Below are positions 32,602 to 41,076 of a stretch of 64,000 nucleotides of DNA, one piece after another; the stretch's first letter is position 1; every line of letters begins with the position of its first letter. A program made the position numbers and the translations under genes. The stretch comes from Actinocrinis sp035653575 (GTDB lineage Bacteria; Actinomycetota; Actinomycetes; Streptomycetales; Catenulisporaceae), in contig NZ_DASRBQ010000006.1 of the NCBI RefSeq assembly GCF_035653575.1, positions 11,108-75,107 of the forward strand. Direction: 5' to 3'. The notes under the pieces were generated by a model. It was not told where the DNA came from. It did no database searches and saw nothing but the letters and a program-made list of their open reading frames with translations.

Positions 32602-34379
32602 GCCACGGCCTCCGCTTCCGGCGCCTCGGATGCGACGACCTCATGGGCCTCCGCCTCGGCGACCTCCTCCGCGTGGAACTCCAGCTGCCTGCGCTTGTTG
32701 GGCACCAGGCCCTCCGGCCGGAAGCGCATCATCAGGATCAGCGCGAGGCCGAACAGCAGCAGCTGCTTGTTCTGGAAGAACTGGAACTTGGCCGGCACCA
32801 GGTAGAGCAGCGCCGCGCCGAGCAGCGGACCGCTGATCGTGCCCATGCCGCCGAGCACGACGGCCGCGAGCAGGAACGCGGAGTTCGGCGGGGCGGACGC
32901 GGAGAACAGGTACTGGTCCGGAGTCACCGTGTTGAGCAGGTGCGCGTTGATGGTGCCCGCGAACCCGGCCAGCGCGGCGCCGAGGCCGAAGGCCAGCAGC
33001 TTGAAACGGTAGCCGTGGATGCCCATCGCGCCGGCCGCCGTCTCGTCCTCGCGGATCGCGACCCAGGCGCGGCCGATGCGCGAGTCGTTGACCCGCGCGA
33101 AGATGAACACCACGATCGCCATCGCGACCAGCAGCAGCAGGTAGTAGTTGCCGAACTTGCCGAAGGTCACCCCGAAGAGCTGGTGATTCTTGCCGAAGTC
33201 GTAGCCGAACAGCTTCAGGTCCGGCACGCCGTAGACGCCCTCTGGCCCGTTGGTCAGGTCCGGCCCCGACTGGCCGTTGAGGTTGTTGACCACGATCCGG
33301 AAGATCTCGCCGAAGCCGAGGGTGACGATCGCCAGGTAGTCGCCGCGCAGCCGAAGCGTCGGGGCGCCGATGATGACGCCCGCGATGATCGAGACGCTCA
33401 CGCCGATCAGGATCTGGCCCCAGAACGGCAGCACCGTGTGCGCGTACCGCGATGACAAGGCACCGGAGACCAGTGCCGCGCTGTATGCGCCGACGCCGAG
33501 GAACGCGACATATCCGAGGTCGAGCAGGCCGGCGAGACCCACCACGATGTTCAGGCCGAGAGCGACCGTCGCGAAGATCAGGATGTCGTCCGCGATGGTG
33601 TTGTACTGGTCAGAGGTCTGCAGGAACACGAACAGCAGCGCCGCGGCGAACGCGGCCACGGACGTCGCGATCCGGTTCCGCGCGGTCAGCTCGGTCAGCC
33701 GCGCCAGGACCCCGCTGGCGTTCAAGCCCCAGGCTGCGAATCCGACCGCCAGCGCGAAGCCGATGAACTCCTCGGTGAAGCCGGTGGTGATGCCGTAGTC
33801 GGCGATGAACATCGCGAGGATGATCGCGACGAGGATGATCGCCGACTGCGCCCAGAGCGGGATCGACCGCGCCGGGGGCGCGTCGCGCTGGTCGTCGGGC
33901 AGCAGGAAGGACCCGGCGACCGGCAACAGCGTGGCGATCGCGGCGACCCAGGACCCGGAGACCCAGTTCGCCAGGCCGTTGAGCTCGATGGCGATGGCCA
34001 GCAGGACGTACCAGGTCGAGACGGCGTTCGCCAGGGCCAGGCCGCGCAGCAGCCGCACGTAGCCGCGCGGCGCGAGCCAACGCAGGCCAGGCACGCCGTA
34101 GACGGGACCGAGCGCGAGGATCAGCAGCACGCTGACGACGAGCGTGATGACCTGGTTGCCGCCCGGATAGCCGGTGACCGACAGGTCGCCGGGGAAGGAC
34201 GAGGTCCAGGTCCAGGCAAGGAATGTCGAGACCAGCGAGACGACGGCACCCACCGCGACGAGGGCCTTAGCGATGGCCGGGCTGACCGGGGAAGTGCCGT
34301 CCCTGCGCGCGGCGAGCGGGGTCTGCGGCGGCTGGGAGTCGGCACCCCACTGCGGTGCTTGTTCGGTCATGCCGCTCAC
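32598..34379 (-). CDS. livM: Branched-chain amino-acid ABC importer permease LivM (N-terminally extended)
   Basis: Permease of 593 aa, far longer than the ~350-aa LivM core. The C-terminal half has the canonical LivM sequence (TVALGLNIVVGLAGLLDLGYVAFLGVGAY, GDYLAIVTLGFGEIFRIVVNNL, IREDETAAGAMGIHGYRFKLLAF). The N-terminal ~240 residues add about six extra membrane helices, an architecture also seen in streptomycete LivM. The last ~30 residues are Glu/Ala-rich. It overlaps livH and livG by 4 nt each. Confidence 0.92.
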   Translation of the reverse strand: MSGMTEQAPQWGADSQPPQTPLAARRDGTSPVSPAIAKALVAVGAVVSLVSTFLAWTWTSSFPGDLSVTGYPGGNQVITLVVSVLLILALGPVYGVPGLRWLAPRGYVRLLRGLALANAVSTWYVLLAIAIELNGLANWVSGSWVAAIATLLPVAGSFLLPDDQRDAPPARSIPLWAQSAIILVAIILAMFIADYGITTGFTEEFIGFALAVGFAAWGLNASGVLARLTELTARNRIATSVAAFAAALLFVFLQTSDQYNTIADDILIFATVALGLNIVVGLAGLLDLGYVAFLGVGAYSAALVSGALSSRYAHTVLPFWGQILIGVSVSIIAGVIIGAPTLRLRGDYLAIVTLGFGEIFRIVVNNLNGQSGPDLTNGPEGVYGVPDLKLFGYDFGKNHQLFGVTFGKFGNYYLLLLVAMAIVVFIFARVNDSRIGRAWVAIREDETAAGAMGIHGYRFKLLAFGLGAALAGFAGTINAHLLNTVTPDQYLFSASAPPNSAFLLAAVVLGGMGTISGPLLGAALLYLVPAKFQFFQNKQLLLFGLALILMMRFRPEGLVPNKRRQLEFHAEEVAEAEAHEVVASEAPEAEAVA

Positions 34380-35329
34380 GCCCTGTCCGCCACGCGTTCG
34401 CCGAGCAGACCTTGCGGTCTAACCAGCAGGACGACGATCAGCAGCAGGAACGCCCACACGTCCTGCCACGCGGTACCCCACTGCTGGGTCGCGTGGTAGC
34501 TCGCCAGGACACCGGTGGTCACCTGTTCCGCGATGCCGAGCACCAGGCCGCCGACCATCGCGCCGTAGATGTTGCCGATGCCGCCGAGCACGGCCGCGGT
34601 GAACGCCTTGAGTCCGGCAGAGAAGCCCATGTCGAAGGAGACCTGCCCGAAGCGCAGGCCGTAGGTGATCGCCGCCACCGCCGCGAACGCGGCGCCGAGG
34701 ACGAACGCGACGACGATGACGCGATCGGTGTTGATGCCCATCAGCCGGGCAGTGTCAGGGTCTTGAGCGGTGGCTTGCATCGCGCGGCCGGTGCGGGTCT
34801 TCATGACGAAGTACGCGAGGTAGGCCATGCAGGCGAGGGCCACGATCACCGTCAGCAGGTCCGCGCGCTGGATCACCACGCCGCCGAGGTGCCACGGCTT
34901 GCTGCCGAAGGTCGGGAACTGAAGCGGCGCGGTGACACCGGTATGACCCGGCTGCGGGTACCAGAGGAAGACGAGCTGCTGCAGCAGGATCGACACGCCG
35001 ATGGCGGTGATCAGCGGAGCCAGACGCGGTGCGTTACGCAGTGGCCGGTAGGCGAAGCGTTCCGCGAGGACGGCGATGATCACTGATGCGATCATGCCTC
35101 CGACCAGCATGATGGGCAGCGCGGCGAGCAGCGGCAGGTGCTGGACCGCGGGGATCCACAGATAGACCGCCAGCGCGCCGAAGCCGCCGAACATGAAGAA
35201 CTCGCCGTGGGCGAAGTTAATCAGCTGGATGATGCCGTAGACCATGGTGTAGCCGACGGCGATCAGTCCGTACATCGCGCCCTGCGCGATGCCGTTGGTC
35301 ACCAGCTGAAGGAAGACCGTGGTTGTCAC
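34376..35329 (-). CDS. livH: Branched-chain amino-acid ABC importer permease LivH
   Basis: Permease of 317 aa with about eight helices and the hallmark start YGLIAVGYTMVYGIIQLINFAHGEFFMFGGFGAL. The segment KTRTGRAMQATAQDPDTARLMGINTDRVIV is the cytoplasmic coupling loop. It begins 136 bp after the livK stop, with a strong hairpin in that gap, so it is transcribed at lower level than livK if they share a promoter. Confidence 0.93.
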   Translation of the reverse strand: MTTTVFLQLVTNGIAQGAMYGLIAVGYTMVYGIIQLINFAHGEFFMFGGFGALAVYLWIPAVQHLPLLAALPIMLVGGMIASVIIAVLAERFAYRPLRNAPRLAPLITAIGVSILLQQLVFLWYPQPGHTGVTAPLQFPTFGSKPWHLGGVVIQRADLLTVIVALACMAYLAYFVMKTRTGRAMQATAQDPDTARLMGINTDRVIVVAFVLGAAFAAVAAITYGLRFGQVSFDMGFSAGLKAFTAAVLGGIGNIYGAMVGGLVLGIAEQVTTGVLASYHATQQWGTAWQDVWAFLLLIVVLLVRPQGLLGERVADRA

Positions 35330-35397
35330 GGGGCGTCCTTCCGGATCGGGACGGGGACGAAATCAAGGAAGCATCGCTGACGAGGTCAAGCATGGCC

Positions 35398-35431
35398 GCG
35401 CGGAGGGCGCTGTGGTAGCCGCCCTCCGCGC
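35398..35431 (-). terminator. Partial terminator/attenuator between livK and livH
   Basis: GCGCGGAGGGC (35398-35408) pairs perfectly with GCCCTCCGCGC (35421-35431); one more G-C pair closes a ~10-nt loop. It lies 34 bp past the livK stop and 68 bp before livH. Such hairpins often let the abundant binding protein be made in excess of its permeases. Confidence 0.65.
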
Positions 35432-35465
35432 TTGAGACCGGATGCCTCGTGGAGCCTGCCGAGCG

Positions 35466-36722
35466 TCAGCCGCCGAACGTACCGACCTTGACGCCGTTGT
35501 CCCAGGCGCCGTTCTCGACCTTGTACATGGTCAGCTGCTTGTTCCCGGTGTCACCGAACTGGTCGAAGGACACGTGGCCGGTGACCCCGTCGAAGGAGAC
35601 GTTCTGCTCGGCCGCCTCGACCTTCTGCCGGAAGTCGGAGGAGCTGCTGGGCACCTTGCCGCCGTTGGCCGCCACGACCGCCTTGACCGCCTCGATGATC
35701 GACCAGGCCGCGTCGTAGGAGTAACCGCCGTAGACCGCGTACGGAGCCGAGTAGCCGGCCGCGTTGTAGTTCGAGATGAACGTCTTCGCGGAGGCCAGTG
35801 TCGAGATCGGCGCGCCGGGCACGGTGGCGTAGTCACCGTTGGCCGCCGCGGCGCCCGCCAGCTTGATGTAGGTCGGGTCCTGGATACCGTCGCCGCCCAT
35901 CAGCGGGATGTTGACGCCGCCGCCCTTGAGCTGCTTGGAAAGGGGACCGGCGACCGGGTACTCACCGCCGTAGTACAGCAGCTGCGCGCCCGAGCTCTTG
36001 ACCGCGCTGACCACCGCCGCGAAGTCGGTGCTGGTGTCGGAGACCGTCTGGTTCACCACGACCGTGCCGCCGAGCTTCTTGAACTCCTGGCTGAAGGTCC
36101 CGGCCAGGCCGGCGCCGTAGGTCTTTCCGTCGTTGACCACGGCCACCTTGGTGATCTTCAGGTCGCTGTAGACGTAGTCCGCGGCGAACGGACCCTGGAC
36201 CTTGTCCGTGGTCACCACGCGGAAGTATGACTTGTACGGCCGCACCGGACTGGTCTGCCAGTTCGGGCCCTGTGTCAGCGACGGGTTGGTGTTGGCCGGC
36301 GAGACCTCGGTGACGTTCGCCTGGTCGAACACCTGCTGCATCGACTGCGCGACGCTGGAGTTGAGCGGGCCGACCACGCCGACCACGGCGCTGTCCGCGA
36401 CCAGCGCGGTGGCGTTCTGCTGGCCGATCGTCGGGTTCGCCTGGTCGTCCTTGGCCACCAGCTTGAAGGTGACGCCCGGCACCTCGTTGTTCTTGTTCGC
36501 GGTCTTGAGCGCCAGGTCGGTCGAGTTCTGGATGCCCAGACCCAGCGCGGCCAGCGAGCCGGTCAGCGGGGCGTCGACCCCGATCTCCACCACCGTGCCG
36601 CCGCTGCTGCCGCCGGTGCTGCTGCCGCTCGACGGGCTCCCCCCTCGGGAGCCGCATCCGGCCAGGGTCAGAGCACCGACGGCGATGACCGCGCTCATCT
36701 TGTAGAGCGAAGTGCTTCGCAT
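35466..36722 (-). CDS. livK: Branched-chain amino-acid-binding lipoprotein LivK
   Basis: Receptor of 418 aa of the Peripla_BP_6 family. A lipoprotein signal with lipobox ALTLAGC is followed by a Ser/Gly spacer and the domain start EIGVDAPLTGSLAALGLGIQNSTDLAL. GVVGPLNSSVAQSMQQVFDQANVTEVSPANTNPSLT and YDAAWSIIEAVKAV are typical of leucine/isoleucine/valine-binding proteins. GGGAG nine nt upstream fixes ATG 36722. It is the promoter-proximal gene of livKHMGF. Confidence 0.93.
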   Translation of the reverse strand: MRSTSLYKMSAVIAVGALTLAGCGSRGGSPSSGSSTGGSSGGTVVEIGVDAPLTGSLAALGLGIQNSTDLALKTANKNNEVPGVTFKLVAKDDQANPTIGQQNATALVADSAVVGVVGPLNSSVAQSMQQVFDQANVTEVSPANTNPSLTQGPNWQTSPVRPYKSYFRVVTTDKVQGPFAADYVYSDLKITKVAVVNDGKTYGAGLAGTFSQEFKKLGGTVVVNQTVSDTSTDFAAVVSAVKSSGAQLLYYGGEYPVAGPLSKQLKGGGVNIPLMGGDGIQDPTYIKLAGAAAANGDYATVPGAPISTLASAKTFISNYNAAGYSAPYAVYGGYSYDAAWSIIEAVKAVVAANGGKVPSSSSDFRQKVEAAEQNVSFDGVTGHVSFDQFGDTGNKQLTMYKVENGAWDNGVKVGTFGG

Positions 36723-37231
36723 AAACGTCTCTCCCTCGTAGTGGCAGGGCACCGGAGGCGGGGGCGTGGTGGCGCCCGCTTCTTCCGACCAAGCCTCGTA
36801 GGCGAATCCGCATGGATTGCGGGAGAGAGTAGTGCGCGGCCTGCTGACTGGGCAGGGGTTTGCTCTACACTTGATCGTCTCGTTATGTGAAATCCACGTG
36901 TCCCGCCGCACGTAGATCGGTGTATTCGGCGATCACCTGCGATCTTGGCCGAGCCCGCGGCCGCGCGCGAGCCCGGTTCACCCCGTCGGCGTACGGCCGT
37001 TCGGGTGCGCCCGCAGAAGCCGGCGCGGCGCCGGGCACGGCGGGTGACCAACCGGCGACAAAGGCGGCATAGCCCGCGAGAGATCACGAAACGGATAACA
37101 TCGCCGCGCGCGCCTCGATCAGGCGGCGTCTCAGGCAACAAGATGAACACGGTTCTTCCGGTTGCAATATCCAAGTGAAACCATGCGGCGCAGCAGCCCC
37201 TACGCCACGAACGAAGGAAGCGGATCTCTTC
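36723..37231. other. 509-bp divergent intergenic region
   Basis: Regulatory gap between livK (minus) and the amino-acid receptor gene (plus). It must hold both promoters. The part around 36855-36900 is less GC-rich than its surroundings. I see no convincing consensus promoter, conserved ORF, riboswitch or repeat in it. Confidence 0.5.
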
Positions 37232-38152
37232 ATGCCACAGCTCATCGGGCACCGCGCCGTCGCGGGCGGCGCAATCCTCGCCGCCGCCGCACTGCTCGCC
37301 GCAGGCTGCGCGAGCAACCCGGCCACCTCCGCCGGCTCCGGATCGGGGTCGAGCGCGTCGGCGAGCGCCGGGACCGACCCGAAGTCGCTGGTCCCGGCGG
37401 ACGTCAAGGCCAAGGGCACGCTCATCGTGGCCGCCGACGCCTCGTACGCGCCGAACGAGTTCTTCGCCAGCGACGGTAAGACGATCATCGGCATGGACGC
37501 GGACCTGGCCCAGGCGCTCGGCCAGGAGCTGGGCCTGAAGGTGACCGTGCAGAACGTGACCTTCGACAGCATTCTCGCCGGCATCAGCGCGGGCAAGTAC
37601 GACCTGGGCATGTCCTCCTTCACGGACACCAAGGAGCGCGAGGGCGCGGTCGACTTCGTGACCTACTTCTCCGCGGGCAGCTCCCTGATGGTCAAGGCGG
37701 GCAACCCTGAGGGCCTCAAGCCGAACGACCTGTCGCTGTGCGGTAAGACGCTCGCGGTAGAGAAGGGCACCGTGCAGGAGAGCACGGACATCCCGGCGGA
37801 CACCAAGACGTGCACCAGCGCCGGAAAGCCGGCGGTCAAGGGCCTGTCCTTCGACGACCAGAACGGGGCCAACCTCGCGCTCTCCAGCGGCCGCGCGGAC
37901 GGCGTGCTCGCCGACTCGCCGGTGGCGGCCTACGCGGCGAAGCAGTCCGACGGCAAGTTCGTCATCTCCGGCCAGCCGTACGGCACCGCGCCCTACGGCA
38001 TCGCGATGCCCAAGGGCACCGGGATGTCCAACGCGGTCCTCGCCGCGCTCAAGGTGCTGATCTCCAACGGGACCTACACCCAGATCCTCACCAAGTGGGG
38101 CATCCAGGACGGCGCGATCACCAACCCCGTGATCAACGGCGCCACGAGCTGA
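37232..38152 (+). CDS. Polar amino-acid ABC importer, substrate-binding lipoprotein
   Basis: Receptor of 306 aa (SBP_bac_3 family). A lipoprotein signal with lipobox ALLAAGC and a Ser/Ala linker precede the domain (KGTLIVAADASYAPNEFFASDGKTIIGMDADLAQALGQELG). The segment YDLGMSSFTDTKEREGAVDFVTYF is the family signature. Two cysteines (SLCGKT, TKTCTS) probably form a disulfide. I choose ATG 37232 with AAGGAAG upstream; GTG 37175 has no ribosome site. The ligand is a polar amino acid, perhaps glutamate, glutamine, arginine or cystine; specificity is not readable. Confidence 0.9.
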   Translation: MPQLIGHRAVAGGAILAAAALLAAGCASNPATSAGSGSGSSASASAGTDPKSLVPADVKAKGTLIVAADASYAPNEFFASDGKTIIGMDADLAQALGQELGLKVTVQNVTFDSILAGISAGKYDLGMSSFTDTKEREGAVDFVTYFSAGSSLMVKAGNPEGLKPNDLSLCGKTLAVEKGTVQESTDIPADTKTCTSAGKPAVKGLSFDDQNGANLALSSGRADGVLADSPVAAYAAKQSDGKFVISGQPYGTAPYGIAMPKGTGMSNAVLAALKVLISNGTYTQILTKWGIQDGAITNPVINGATS

Positions 38153-38159
38153 GTGCTGC

Positions 38160-39149
38160 GTGAGTGAGCAAGTGAGCGAACAAGCCACGACCGCCGAGGC
38201 GGCGCAGCGAGCACGGCCCGAGACCATACGGGCCGTGCCGGTGCGCCACCCCGGCCGGTGGGTGGCGGCGGCGGTCATCGCGGTGCTGCTGGCGATGTTG
38301 CTGAACAACCTCGCCACCAACGTGCGCTGGCAGGGCTGGATCATCGGCCAGTACCTGTTCAACAGCCAGGTGCTGCACGGGGTGGCCGCCACCCTCTGGC
38401 TGACCGTCATCGCGATGATCGTCGGCGTGGTCGGCGGCGTGATCCTGGCCGTGATGCGACTGTCGGACAACCCGATCGTCTCCTCGGCGGCCTGGGTCTA
38501 CATCTGGTTCTTCCGCGGCACCCCGCTGCTGGTCCAGCTGTTCTTCTGGTACAACATCGCGGCGCTGTTCCCGACCATCTCCGTCGGCATCCCGTTCGGC
38601 CCCGGCTTCCACACCTGGTCGACCGTCACCCTGGTCACCCCGTTCGCCGCGTCGATCCTCGGCCTCGGCCTCAACGAGGCGGCGTACATGTCGGAGATCG
38701 TGCGCGCGGGCATCATCGCGGTGGACGAGGGCCAGACGGAGGCGGCCTGCGCGCTCGGCATGCGCAGGCTGCTGATCATGCGGCGGATCGTGCTGCCGCA
38801 GGCGATGCGGGTGATCATCCCGCCCACCGGCAACGAGACCATCTCGATGCTGAAGAACACCTCGCTGGTCTCCGTCGTCGCCGGCTTCGACCTGCTGGTC
38901 TCGGTACAGCGGATCTACAACGCCAACTACAAGATCATCCCGCTGCTGGTGGTCGCCTCGATCTGGTATCTGGTGATGACCTCGATCCTGACGGTGGGTC
39001 AGTACTACGTGGAGCGCCACTACGCCCGCGGCTCGGTGCGCAACCTGCCGCCGACGCCGCCGCAGAAGCTGCGCGAGTTCTTCGTGCGCAACTTCTTCCC
39101 ACGCCACGCGGTGCCTGCCTCGGCGCCGGCCCGGGGAGGTGACGCGTGA
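38160..39149 (+). CDS. Polar amino-acid ABC importer permease (HisM/GlnP family)
   Basis: Permease of 329 aa with a ~35-aa cytoplasmic extension and five or more helices. The HEQ-type permease motif is present: VLHGVAATLWLTVIAMIVG, FRGTPLLVQLFFWY, LGLNEAAYMSEIVRAGIIAVDEGQTEAACALGMRR and PQAMRVIIPPTGNETISMLKNTSLVSV. The GTG start is 7 nt after the receptor stop. It ends overlapping the ATPase gene by 4 nt (GTGA). One permease gene implies a homodimeric channel. Confidence 0.92.
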   Translation: MSEQVSEQATTAEAAQRARPETIRAVPVRHPGRWVAAAVIAVLLAMLLNNLATNVRWQGWIIGQYLFNSQVLHGVAATLWLTVIAMIVGVVGGVILAVMRLSDNPIVSSAAWVYIWFFRGTPLLVQLFFWYNIAALFPTISVGIPFGPGFHTWSTVTLVTPFAASILGLGLNEAAYMSEIVRAGIIAVDEGQTEAACALGMRRLLIMRRIVLPQAMRVIIPPTGNETISMLKNTSLVSVVAGFDLLVSVQRIYNANYKIIPLLVVASIWYLVMTSILTVGQYYVERHYARGSVRNLPPTPPQKLREFFVRNFFPRHAVPASAPARGGDA

Positions 39150-40024
39150 CCACCGTGCCCACTCCCGAGGACGGCGCCCTGCCCGAGGCGCAGACACAGA
39201 CGCAGAACGCTGACGTGGCCCCCGCCTCGGCGACGCGCGCGACCACGGCCACCACGACGCCGGTCACGCCGATGGTCGAGGCCCTGGACGTGCACAAGTC
39301 CTACGGCCGCGTCGAGGTGCTCAAGGGCATCACGCTCAAGGTCATGCCGCGCGAGGTGATGTGCCTGATCGGCCCGTCCGGATCCGGCAAGTCGACCTTC
39401 CTGCGGTGCATCAACCACCTGGAGAAGATCAACGCCGGGCGGCTGAGCGTGGACGGCGAGCTGGTCGGCTACCAGCAGCGCGGCTCGCGCCTGCACGAGC
39501 TGCACGAGCGCGAGGTGGCCCGGCAGCGCACCGAGATCGGCATGGTGTTCCAGCGGTTCAACCTGTTCCCGCACATGACGGCGATCGAGAACATCGTCGA
39601 GGCGCCGATCCGGGTCAAGGGCGAGCCGAAGGACGCCGCGCGGGCGCACGCCCGCGAACTGCTGGAGAAGGTAGGGCTCGGCGACCGGGCGACCGCGTAC
39701 CCGAACCAGCTGTCCGGCGGTCAGCAGCAGCGGGTCGCGATCGCGCGGGCGCTGGCGATGCGACCGAAGCTGATGCTGTTCGACGAGCCGACCTCGGCGC
39801 TGGACCCTGAGCTTGTCGGCGACGTGCTCGCGGTCATGCGCCAGCTCGCCGACGACGGCATGACCATGATCGTGGTCACCCACGAGATGGGCTTCGCTCG
39901 GGAGGTCGGCGACTCGCTGGTGTTCATGGACGGCGGCGTCGTGGTCGAGCGCGGCAATCCGCGCGAGGTACTGGCCAACCCGCAGCACGAGCGCACTCGC
40001 TCGTTCCTGTCCAAGGTGCTGTGA
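39146..40024 (+). CDS. Polar amino-acid ABC importer ATPase (GlnQ/HisP family)
   Basis: ATPase of 292 aa: Walker A IGPSGSGKSTFLRCINHLE, Q-loop region GMVFQRFNLFPHMTAIENI, signature LSGGQQQRVAIARALAM, Walker B LMLFDEPTSALDPELVGDVL, H-loop MIVVTHEMGFAREV. These are canonical for amino-acid importers of this class. A 40-residue Thr/Ala-rich extension precedes the domain. GGGGAGG just upstream of GTG 39146 is a strong ribosome site. Followed by a terminator. Confidence 0.94.
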   Translation: MTTVPTPEDGALPEAQTQTQNADVAPASATRATTATTTPVTPMVEALDVHKSYGRVEVLKGITLKVMPREVMCLIGPSGSGKSTFLRCINHLEKINAGRLSVDGELVGYQQRGSRLHELHEREVARQRTEIGMVFQRFNLFPHMTAIENIVEAPIRVKGEPKDAARAHARELLEKVGLGDRATAYPNQLSGGQQQRVAIARALAMRPKLMLFDEPTSALDPELVGDVLAVMRQLADDGMTMIVVTHEMGFAREVGDSLVFMDGGVVVERGNPREVLANPQHERTRSFLSKVL

Positions 40025-40045
40025 CGGGCGGCTAAGCTCGCGAAC

Positions 40046-40080
40046 CGAAAGGGCGGACACCAGGCGGGTCCGCCCTTTCG
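40046..40080 (+). terminator. Terminator after the amino-acid importer operon
   Basis: Perfect 13-bp stem CGAAAGGGCGGAC / GTCCGCCCTTTCG (40046-40058, 40068-40080) with a 9-nt loop, 22 bp past the ATPase stop. It lies between convergent genes; a few T residues follow on the plus strand. Confidence 0.85.
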
Positions 40081-40155
40081 TCTGCCTGCGTTCTTACGCC
40101 GCGCGGCCGTGCCGCTCAGCTAGACACAGCCGCCGCACCTACCCGCCGGCGAGGC

Positions 40156-40794
40156 TCAACCCTCGCTCTTCACCTCGGCCTCGCCGCCCTCAGCCTTCGG
40201 CGCACCGGTTCCGTCGATGACCGCCTGTGCGACCTCACGCATCGTCAGCCGCCGGTCCATCGACGTCTTCTGAATCCAGCGGAACGCCTCCGGCTCGGTC
40301 ATCCCGAGCTGCACCTGCAGCAGGCCCTTCGCGCGGTCCACCAGCTTGCGGGTCTCGAACCGCGCGGCGAGGTCGGCGACCTCGTTCTCCAGCGCGCGCA
40401 GCTCCTCGTAGCGGGTGGTGGCCATCTCGATCGCCGGCACCAGGTCCGCCTTCGAGAACGGCTTGACCAGGTAGGCCATCGCCCCGGCGTCGCGGGCCCG
40501 CTCGACCAGCTCGCGCTGGGAGAAGGCGGTCAGCATCAGCACCGGCGCGATCTTCTCGGCGCCGATCCGCTCGGCCGCCGAGATCCCGTCGAGCACCGGC
40601 ATCTTCACGTCGAGTATCACCAGGTCGGGCCGGTGCTCGGCGGCCAGCTTCACCGCGTCCTCACCGTTGCCGGCCTGCCCGACGACCTCGTAGCCCTCTT
40701 CCTGCAGCATCTCGGCGAGGTCCATCCGGATCAGGGCCTCGTCCTCGGCGATCACCACACGCTTGCGCGCCTGGCCCTTGTCGTCGGCGGTCAT
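40156..40794 (-). CDS. pdtaR: ANTAR-domain response regulator (PdtaR-like)
   Basis: Two-domain regulator of 212 aa. The receiver domain (about 11-125) has the acidic pair in VIAEDEALIRMD, phosphoacceptor Asp62 in VILDVKMPVLDG, the Thr in MLTAFSQ and the conserved Lys in LVKPFS. The ANTAR domain (about 135-195: LENEVADLAARFETRKLVDRAKGLL...MTEPEAFRWIQKTSMDRR) binds dual-hexaloop RNA and usually acts as an antiterminator when phosphorylated. It closely resembles M. tuberculosis Rv1626. The partner histidine kinase is not in this window. Targets are unknown. Confidence 0.9.
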   Translation of the reverse strand: MTADDKGQARKRVVIAEDEALIRMDLAEMLQEEGYEVVGQAGNGEDAVKLAAEHRPDLVILDVKMPVLDGISAAERIGAEKIAPVLMLTAFSQRELVERARDAGAMAYLVKPFSKADLVPAIEMATTRYEELRALENEVADLAARFETRKLVDRAKGLLQVQLGMTEPEAFRWIQKTSMDRRLTMREVAQAVIDGTGAPKAEGGEAEVKSEG

Positions 40795-40904
40795 GTCGGC
40801 TGCCCCTCGTCGTCTTAACCCTGCACTGCTCGTCTGCCGCCAAGCTTAGTGGACGGGCAACCGGGAGGCCGGGGCTCTCCACCATCCGGTATGCTGCGAC
40901 TCGC

Positions 40905-40978
40905 GCCCTGGTATTCCAATCGGCAGAGAAAGCGGTCTCAAACACCGTATAGTGTGGGTTCGAGTCCCACCCAGGGCA
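40905..40978 (+). tRNA. tRNA-Leu(CAA) with short, class-I-like variable loop
   Basis: A 74-nt cloverleaf. The acceptor stem is GCCCTGG/CCAGGGC, the 3-bp D stem is TTC/GAA with GG in the loop, and the anticodon stem GCGGT/ACCGT has loop CTCAAAC, giving anticodon CAA at 40939-40941 (reads UUG, leucine). The T arm is GTGGG-TTCGAGT-CCCAC. Discriminator A73; CCA is not encoded. The variable loop is only about 5 nt (ATAGT), whereas bacterial leucine tRNAs normally have a long variable arm. TATGCT 9 bp upstream may be a -10 box. Folded by hand, so the identity rests on the anticodon. Confidence 0.85.
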
Positions 40979-41025
40979 CTTATACAGTCTGAGCTCGGGA
41001 GCCGGCGAAATCCCGGGAAACACAA

Positions 41026-41056
41026 CGGGCCGGTCCGAATTACTCGGACCGGCCCG
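41026..41056. terminator. Bidirectional terminator for pyk and the tRNA
   Basis: Perfect 13-bp stem CGGGCCGGTCCGA / TCGGACCGGCCCG (41026-41038, 41044-41056) with a 5-nt loop. It is 20 bp past the pyk stop on the minus strand and 47 bp past the tRNA on the plus strand. A TTGTGTTT stretch follows on the minus strand. Confidence 0.85.
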
Positions 41057-41076
41057 CGGCGTTGAAGCCCGTGGGC

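Noticed and set aside
40081..40155. Possible second small gene or regulatory RNA between the terminator and the ANTAR regulator
   Set aside because: Only 75 bp, with no hairpin pair typical of ANTAR targets and no open frame with a ribosome site.
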